In this document: positions 21,652-24,843 of the stretch, piece after piece | How positions within the stretch are numbered: the stretch's first letter is position 1 | Layout: each line of letters starts with the position of its first letter | Assembly: GCA_964469735.1 (NCBI GenBank) | Contig: CAYXYS010000002.1 | Coordinates: 1 to 24,843 of the forward strand | From: JACOYH01 sp964469735 | Lineage (GTDB): Bacteria; Patescibacteriota; Minisyncoccia; Minisyncoccales; MHMH01 | DNA: 24,843 bases | Direction: 5' to 3' | Position numbers and translations under genes: made by a program | Notes under the pieces: generated by a model | Told to the model about the DNA's origin: nothing | The model's database searches: none | Seen by the model: the letters and a program-made list of their open reading frames with translations, nothing else

Positions 21652-22002
21652 TTATTTTATCAATTCAATTATCGCCATTTTAGCGCCGTCAGTTTTCCTT
21701 TGGCCTAATTTCATAATTCTGGTGTAGCCCCCCTTCCTTTCCTTATATCTGGGGGCGATATCTTCAATCAGTTTTTTAGCTATTCTATCGGAAAGGCGAG
21801 CAGCTATATTCCTCCTGGCGGCTAAACTTTCCTTCTTGGCCATGGTGATAAATTTTTCCGTTAAGCCGGCGATCTCTTTCGCCCTGGCTTCGCTGATCTT
21901 GATTTTTCCATTCAAAACCAACGCGCTTACCAGCGACTTCAAAAGAGCCTTTCTCTGACCCGTTTCCCTACTTAGTTTTCTTCCTTTTTTTCTTTTCCTC
22001 AT
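21652..22002 (-). CDS. rplQ: 50S ribosomal protein L17
   Basis: 116 aa, typical L17: MRKRKKGRKLSRETGQRKAL at the start, KISEARAKEIAGLTEKFITM in the middle and GGYTRIMKLGQRKTDGAKMA near the end. The start lies inside the rpoA reading frame: the two genes overlap by 35 bases, so the basic N-terminus of L17 and the basic tail of RpoA are read from the same DNA in different frames. Confidence 0.97.
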   Translation of the reverse strand: MRKRKKGRKLSRETGQRKALLKSLVSALVLNGKIKISEARAKEIAGLTEKFITMAKKESLAARRNIAARLSDRIAKKLIEDIAPRYKERKGGYTRIMKLGQRKTDGAKMAIIELIK

Positions 22003-22777
22003 TTTTCTTTGTAGAAGTTTTCTTAGCCGTCTTCTTTTTAGCTACTGCCTTCTTGGCCGGAGCCTCTGTGGCGGCAGAGGCCATCTCCGCCTCGCCCCTG
22101 AAAGCCTCCTCTATTATTGAAATATGTTTTGTGAGTATCTCGCTGGCAGTAACCATCGCTTCCTCGGGACTAATGCTGCCATCGGTCTCAACCTCCAGAA
22201 ACAGCCGGTCGTAATCGGTTCTGTCTCCGACGCGCATATTCTCCACTTTATAGCTCACCTTCCTAATGGGAGTGAAAATAGCATCCACGGCAATTGTCCC
22301 AATTTCCAGCTTTCCCTTCTTGCGCATTTCAACAGGTTCATATCCCATGCCCTTTTCCACTTGTATTTCTATTTCCAATTCCGCTTTTTTGCTGGTTAAG
22401 GTGGCAACGTGATTATCTTTATTAACAAGTTCGAGCTGAGTCGGAAGTTCGAAATCAGATCCTGTGACCGTCTTCTCCCCTTTAACTTGAAGCCTGGCCT
22501 TTTGAGGCTCCTCTCCGTAAAGCTTAAACCTGAGCTGCTTGAGGTTAATCAGAATATTCACGACATCTTCCATAACTCCCGGAAGAGTAGAGAATTCATG
22601 GGGAACTCCTTTGATTTTTACCTGGGTTATAGCTGCCCCCTCAAGCGAAGAAAGGAGCACTCTCCTTAAGGAATTGCCGATAGTCACCCCATATCCGGGG
22701 TAAAGGCCTTCAACTTTGAAAACCGCGGAATTTTCTTTCTTCTCTATTATAGTGGGAGTGGAAGGTAAGGGAATCAT
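21968..22777 (-). CDS. rpoA: RNA polymerase alpha subunit lacking the C-terminal domain
   Basis: Alpha dimer nucleates assembly of RNA polymerase. 269 aa against about 310-330. The N-terminal assembly domain is complete (GYGVTIGNSLRRVLLSSLEG, HEFSTLPGVMEDVVNILINL, YEPVEMRKKG, MRVGDRTDYDRLFLEVETDG, ASEILTKHISI). After about residue 226 the protein consists only of an Ala/Lys-rich tail (AEMASAATEAPAKKAVAKKK and on to KKRKKTK). The helix-hairpin-helix CTD that binds UP elements and activators is absent, and no other frame can encode it because rplQ starts 35 bases before the stop. It lies 23 bases after rpsD. Confidence 0.97.
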   Translation of the reverse strand: MIPLPSTPTIIEKKENSAVFKVEGLYPGYGVTIGNSLRRVLLSSLEGAAITQVKIKGVPHEFSTLPGVMEDVVNILINLKQLRFKLYGEEPQKARLQVKGEKTVTGSDFELPTQLELVNKDNHVATLTSKKAELEIEIQVEKGMGYEPVEMRKKGKLEIGTIAVDAIFTPIRKVSYKVENMRVGDRTDYDRLFLEVETDGSISPEEAMVTASEILTKHISIIEEAFRGEAEMASAATEAPAKKAVAKKKTAKKTSTKKNEEKKKRKKTK

Positions 22778-22800
22778 ATTGTTTAACTAATGATTAATGA

Positions 22801-23430
22801 TTAGCGAGAATAAAACTCGAAAATTGCCAAAATATCGGCCGGAGGAGAAACTTCCTCCAATACCGGCTTGCCGATAACCTCGCCCTCCTTTTTGTCGGGG
22901 TCGAGCCTGAGCCAGGAAGGCGCCTGGTGTTTCTTTAAATCGGCTGCTCTATCGGAAAACAACTTGCTTTTAGCTGAAGAGGGGTGAAGGGTTATAATAT
23001 CCCCGATTTTGACATGATAAGAAGGAATATCCACGTTTTTCCCGTTTACAAGAAAATGACCGTGGTTGATGAGCTGCCGAGCTTGAGTATGGGAAGAAGC
23101 GAAACCCAGCCTGAAAATCACGTTATCAAAACGGCTCTCTAGATTCTCCACAAGCAAAGCAGCGGCATCTTCAACCCTGCCTCTTTTCTTGAGAATGTCC
23201 CTAACATAGTTTCTGAACTGCCTTTCTCCGAGATTATACCAACTCTTCAATTTTTGCTTCTCTCTCAATTCTTTCCCGTATTCCGAAAGCTGCCTGGCCC
23301 TCTTTTTGCTTTTCTGGCCGGGAGGATAAGGCTTCATGGTCAAAGGGCATTTGGGCGACAAGCATTTTTCGCCTTTTAAAAATAGCTTTGTGCCCGCCCT
23401 TCTACATTTTGAACATTTAGAATCTGCCAT
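22801..23430 (-). CDS. rpsD: 30S ribosomal protein S4
   Basis: Primary 16S-binding protein that starts assembly of the 5' domain. 209 aa, normal. Four N-terminal cysteines (CSKCRRAG, then KCLSPKCPL) indicate the zinc-binding form of S4. The S4 RNA-binding domain is clear (ESRFDNVIFRLGFASSHTQA, RQLINHGHFLVNGK). The C-terminus has a modest insertion (about 165-190, RLDPDKKEGEVIGKP). It follows rpsK by five bases. S4 is a translational repressor of this operon in other bacteria; no such site was identified here. Confidence 0.97.
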   Translation of the reverse strand: MADSKCSKCRRAGTKLFLKGEKCLSPKCPLTMKPYPPGQKSKKRARQLSEYGKELREKQKLKSWYNLGERQFRNYVRDILKKRGRVEDAAALLVENLESRFDNVIFRLGFASSHTQARQLINHGHFLVNGKNVDIPSYHVKIGDIITLHPSSAKSKLFSDRAADLKKHQAPSWLRLDPDKKEGEVIGKPVLEEVSPPADILAIFEFYSR

Positions 23431-23435
23431 AATAT

Positions 23436-23888
23436 TTACACTCTCCTTACTTTAGGGGCTCTCGGTCCGTCGTGAGAAATCGGAGTCATATCGGTAATTG
23501 ATAATATTTGAAAACCCTTGGCTCCGAAGGAACGAATAGCCGATTCCCTTCCTCCTCCTATGCCTTTAATGAAAACATCTATCTTCTCGATGCCGAGCTT
23601 CTCCATCACCTGGGAAACGGTTTCAGCCACTTTGGAGGCGGCAAAAGGAGTGGACTTCTTGCTGCCCTTAAAACCGATTGCTCCGGCCGAGGCCCAAGTT
23701 AAAACGTTTCCTTTGGGATCAGTCAAGGTGATAATAGTATTGTTATAAGTGGAAGTAATATAAATCCGGCCTTCTTTGGTTTTAGCGGAAGATGCCACTT
23801 TGCTCTCTTTCTTCATTGCCGCTTCTATTTCCTCTTTTTCCTTGATGAGCTCTTCTTCGGTTTTTTGAATGATTTTCTTTTTTCCCAT
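23436..23888 (-). CDS. rpsK: 30S ribosomal protein S11 with N-terminal extension
   Basis: Platform protein near the mRNA exit. 150 aa against about 128. The first about 38 residues are a charged Lys/Glu extension (KKKIIQKTEEELIKEKEEIE). The S11 core is standard: GRIYITSTYNNTIITLTDPK, SAGAIGFKGSKKSTPFAASK, VFIKGIGGGRESAIRSFGAK and DMTPISHDGPRAPKVRRV at the end. It follows rpsM by 50 bases without a visible regulatory signal. Confidence 0.97.
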   Translation of the reverse strand: MGKKKIIQKTEEELIKEKEEIEAAMKKESKVASSAKTKEGRIYITSTYNNTIITLTDPKGNVLTWASAGAIGFKGSKKSTPFAASKVAETVSQVMEKLGIEKIDVFIKGIGGGRESAIRSFGAKGFQILSITDMTPISHDGPRAPKVRRV

Positions 23889-23938
23889 TGGTTTTAATTA
23901 CGAAACACAAAAAAACATCCTGAATTGATAATTGTGAA

Positions 23939-24328
23939 TTATGTGGGGCTTGCCGCCGGCTTTCTCCCAGAACCCACGGTTTTTCTAACATTACCCCTGA
24001 CGGTCCTGGTATTGGTTTTTGTTCTCTGGCCCCTGACAGGCAACCCCTTAATGTGCCTTAATCCCCTCCAAGCGCCGATGTCCTTGAGCCTCTTTATCGC
24101 CATCATCCTCTCTCTCCTCAAATCTCCCTCTATTTTGTAATTCTTTTCTATGGCTTCTTTTAGTTTGTTAATCTCGGCGGCAGCCAATTTAGAGGCTTTG
24201 ACTTGAGGGTCAATACCAGTTTCAGCTAAAATCTTTCTGCTCAAAGTACGGCCTATTCCGTAAATATAAGTTAGAGCAATTTCTATTTGTTTGTTGTCTG
24301 GAATATTAATTCCCGCTATTCTTGGCAT
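23939..24328 (-). CDS. rpsM: 30S ribosomal protein S13
   Basis: Head protein that contacts P-site tRNA and the large subunit. 129 aa: MPRIAGINIPDNKQIEIALT, YIYGIGRTLSRKIL, GAWRGLRHIKGLPVRGQRTK and the basic C-terminal tail. The usual KKK ending is replaced by GSGRKPAASPT. An AAGGAT ribosome-binding site lies six bases before the ATG. The start region is imperfectly duplicated 22 bases upstream (24339-24355). Confidence 0.97.
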   Translation of the reverse strand: MPRIAGINIPDNKQIEIALTYIYGIGRTLSRKILAETGIDPQVKASKLAAAEINKLKEAIEKNYKIEGDLRRERMMAIKRLKDIGAWRGLRHIKGLPVRGQRTKTNTRTVRGNVRKTVGSGRKPAASPT

Positions 24329-24355
24329 AATTATCCTTTATTCTTGGCACAATTA
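24317..24355 (-). repeat. 17-bp tandem duplication of the rpsM start region
   Basis: TAATTATGCCAAGAATA (minus strand, 24333-24317) recurs as TAATTGTGCCAAGAATA (24355-24339), 22 bp apart, with one difference that turns ATG into GTG. The upstream copy overlaps the rpmJ stop (TAA) and opens a 14-codon frame of its own. Likely a replication-slippage duplication. Confidence 0.85.
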
Positions 24356-24466
24356 CCCTTGTCTTTGTTTGTGTTTGGGATTTTTGCAAATGACATAAAC
24401 GCGCCCTTTCCGGCGCACTATTTTACAATCTTTGCACATTTTTTTTACAGATGGCCGTACTTTCAT
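24353..24466 (-). CDS. rpmJ: 50S ribosomal protein L36
   Basis: Small zinc-ribbon protein of the large subunit. The 37-aa frame from the ATG at 24466 reads MKVRPSVKKMCKDCKIVRRK and ends NPKHKQRQG, with the zinc ligands C11, C14, C27 and H32 all present. It lies between infA (nine bases) and rpsM (24 bases), the standard bacterial order. Length and motif leave no doubt. Confidence 0.98.
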   Translation of the reverse strand: MKVRPSVKKMCKDCKIVRRKGRVYVICKNPKHKQRQG

Positions 24467-24475
24467 GTTTTATTG

Positions 24476-24694
24476 TCACTTACTTCTGTAGACGATTCTT
24501 CCCCTATTTTCGTCATACGGGCTCATTTCTATCGTCACCTTGTCGCCCGGCAAAATTTTAATTCTAAACATCCTCATTTTGCCCGCCAAATGAGCGGAGA
24601 TTACCCTTCCGTCTTCCAACTGCACCTTAAAGTGGGTGCTGGGGAGAGCCTCAACTACAATACCTTGAGTGAGGATTTTTTTGTCTTTTACCAT
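24476..24694 (-). CDS. infA: Translation initiation factor IF-1
   Basis: OB-fold protein that blocks the ribosomal A site during initiation. 72 aa, standard length: QGIVVEALPSTHFKVQLEDG, VISAHLAGKMRMFRIKILPG, DKVTIEMSPYDENRGRIVYR. It opens the infA-rpmJ-rpsM-rpsK-rpsD-rpoA-rplQ-rplM-rpsI operon. The promoter at 24709-24737 is so near that the leader should be under 10 nt, and there is no Shine-Dalgarno site. A family-2 inverted repeat abuts that promoter. Confidence 0.98.
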   Translation of the reverse strand: MVKDKKILTQGIVVEALPSTHFKVQLEDGRVISAHLAGKMRMFRIKILPGDKVTIEMSPYDENRGRIVYRSK

Positions 24695-24708
24695 TAATAC
24701 AATTTAAA

Positions 24709-24737
24709 ATGTTATCAGAATCGAGCAAATTAGTCAA
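24709..24737 (-). promoter_or_regulatory. Sigma-70 promoter of the infA/ribosomal-protein operon
   Basis: On the minus strand TTGACT (24732-24737) and TAACAT (24709-24714) are 17 bp apart. The -10 box ends 14 bases before the infA ATG, giving a leader of about 7-8 nt. The first T of the -35 box is also the last base of the family-2 arm (AATTTCTAACGGGGT then TGACT). Confidence 0.75.
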
Positions 24738-24819
24738 CCCCGTTAGAAATTTTTGATATTCATACCTCTCCCTAAACCGAACCATATCCAAAAACACTAT
24801 TCCTAATTTCTAACGGGGT
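24737..24819 (-). repeat. Family-2 inverted-repeat element upstream of infA
   Basis: Perfect 15-bp arms: ACCCCGTTAGAAATT (24737-24751) and AATTTCTAACGGGGT (24805-24819), enclosing 53 bp. The arm core CCCGTTAGAAA is shared with the element in front of murA; the interiors are unrelated. It sits directly upstream of and touching the infA -35 box. The region beyond 24820 runs to the window edge with no gene visible. Confidence 0.85.
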
Positions 24820-24843
24820 CAAGCCTTATCTTAATATTTATCC

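Noticed and set aside
21968..22002. Programmed frameshift making an RpoA-L17 fusion at the A run
   Set aside because: Both genes have proper starts and stops of their own, L17 begins at its standard N-terminus, and A runs are common in Lys-rich tails. There is no positive evidence for a fusion.
1..24843. Alternative genetic code (UGA as glycine) known from some CPR lineages
   Set aside because: TGA ends nusG, murA, the PEGA gene and others at the expected protein lengths, and no conserved glycine position is read from TGA.

Overview
The window is a gene-dense stretch of a bacterial chromosome, most likely from Patescibacteria (Candidate Phyla Radiation), probably a Parcubacteria-like lineage. 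This is inferred from trimmed housekeeping proteins (RNA polymerase alpha without its C-terminal domain, PheT without the internal tRNA-binding domain, ProRS without the editing insertion, short L13), a PEGA-domain membrane protein, two MreB paralogues and tight gene overlaps. TGA ends several genes (nusG, murA), so the UGA-as-glycine code is not in use here. All genes but one lie on the minus strand, so the text below reads from high to low coordinates.

Layout. (1) 24694-19530: infA-rpmJ-rpsM-rpsK-rpsD-rpoA-rplQ-rplM-rpsI, running without a break into a RecB/Cas4-like Fe-S nuclease and an AAG-type 3-methyladenine DNA glycosylase. (2) 18729-19541: the only plus-strand gene, a PEGA-domain membrane protein. 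It diverges from (3) a self-contained two-gene unit of small unknown proteins (69 and 34 aa; 18561-18234) with a perfect consensus promoter, two strong Shine-Dalgarno sites and its own terminator. (4) 18009-8571: murA-mreB-holB-frr-rseP-proS-mreB-gatC-gatA-membrane protein with a HEPN-like motif. (5) 8538-8169: three tRNA genes (initiator Met, a CAT tRNA, Asp) with a 34-aa membrane miniprotein between them, followed by a 78-bp perfect direct repeat that includes the 3' end of tRNA-Asp. (6) 7783-7130: pyrE-like phosphoribosyltransferase with its own terminator. (7) 7044-1463: pheS-pheT-gyrB-small membrane protein. (8) 1264-1: secE-nusG-rplK (rplK cut by the window edge).

The most unusual content is intergenic. 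Three elements of about 124 bp (408-531, 1265-1390, 16627-16749) share inverted arms built on ACCGAGCACTCAG, an AT-rich core and a second inner hairpin. Each ends directly at the start codon of a core gene (rplK, secE, mreB), and two also begin directly at the stop codon of the gene before. A second family has arms built on CCCGTTAGAAA and lies in front of murA, where the start codon is inside the arm, and infA, where the arm abuts the -35 box. A smaller look-alike precedes proS. These look like a set of mobile or regulatory leader elements attached to growth genes. Several sigma-70-type promoters also sit so close to the ATG that the transcripts should be leaderless or nearly so, whereas only a few genes carry strong Shine-Dalgarno sites.

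Functionally the window covers translation (ribosomal proteins, IF-1, RRF, PheRS, ProRS, GatCA, tRNAs), transcription (RpoA, NusG), replication and repair (GyrB, DNA polymerase III delta', nuclease, glycosylase), and envelope and shape (MurA, MreB x2, RseP, SecE).
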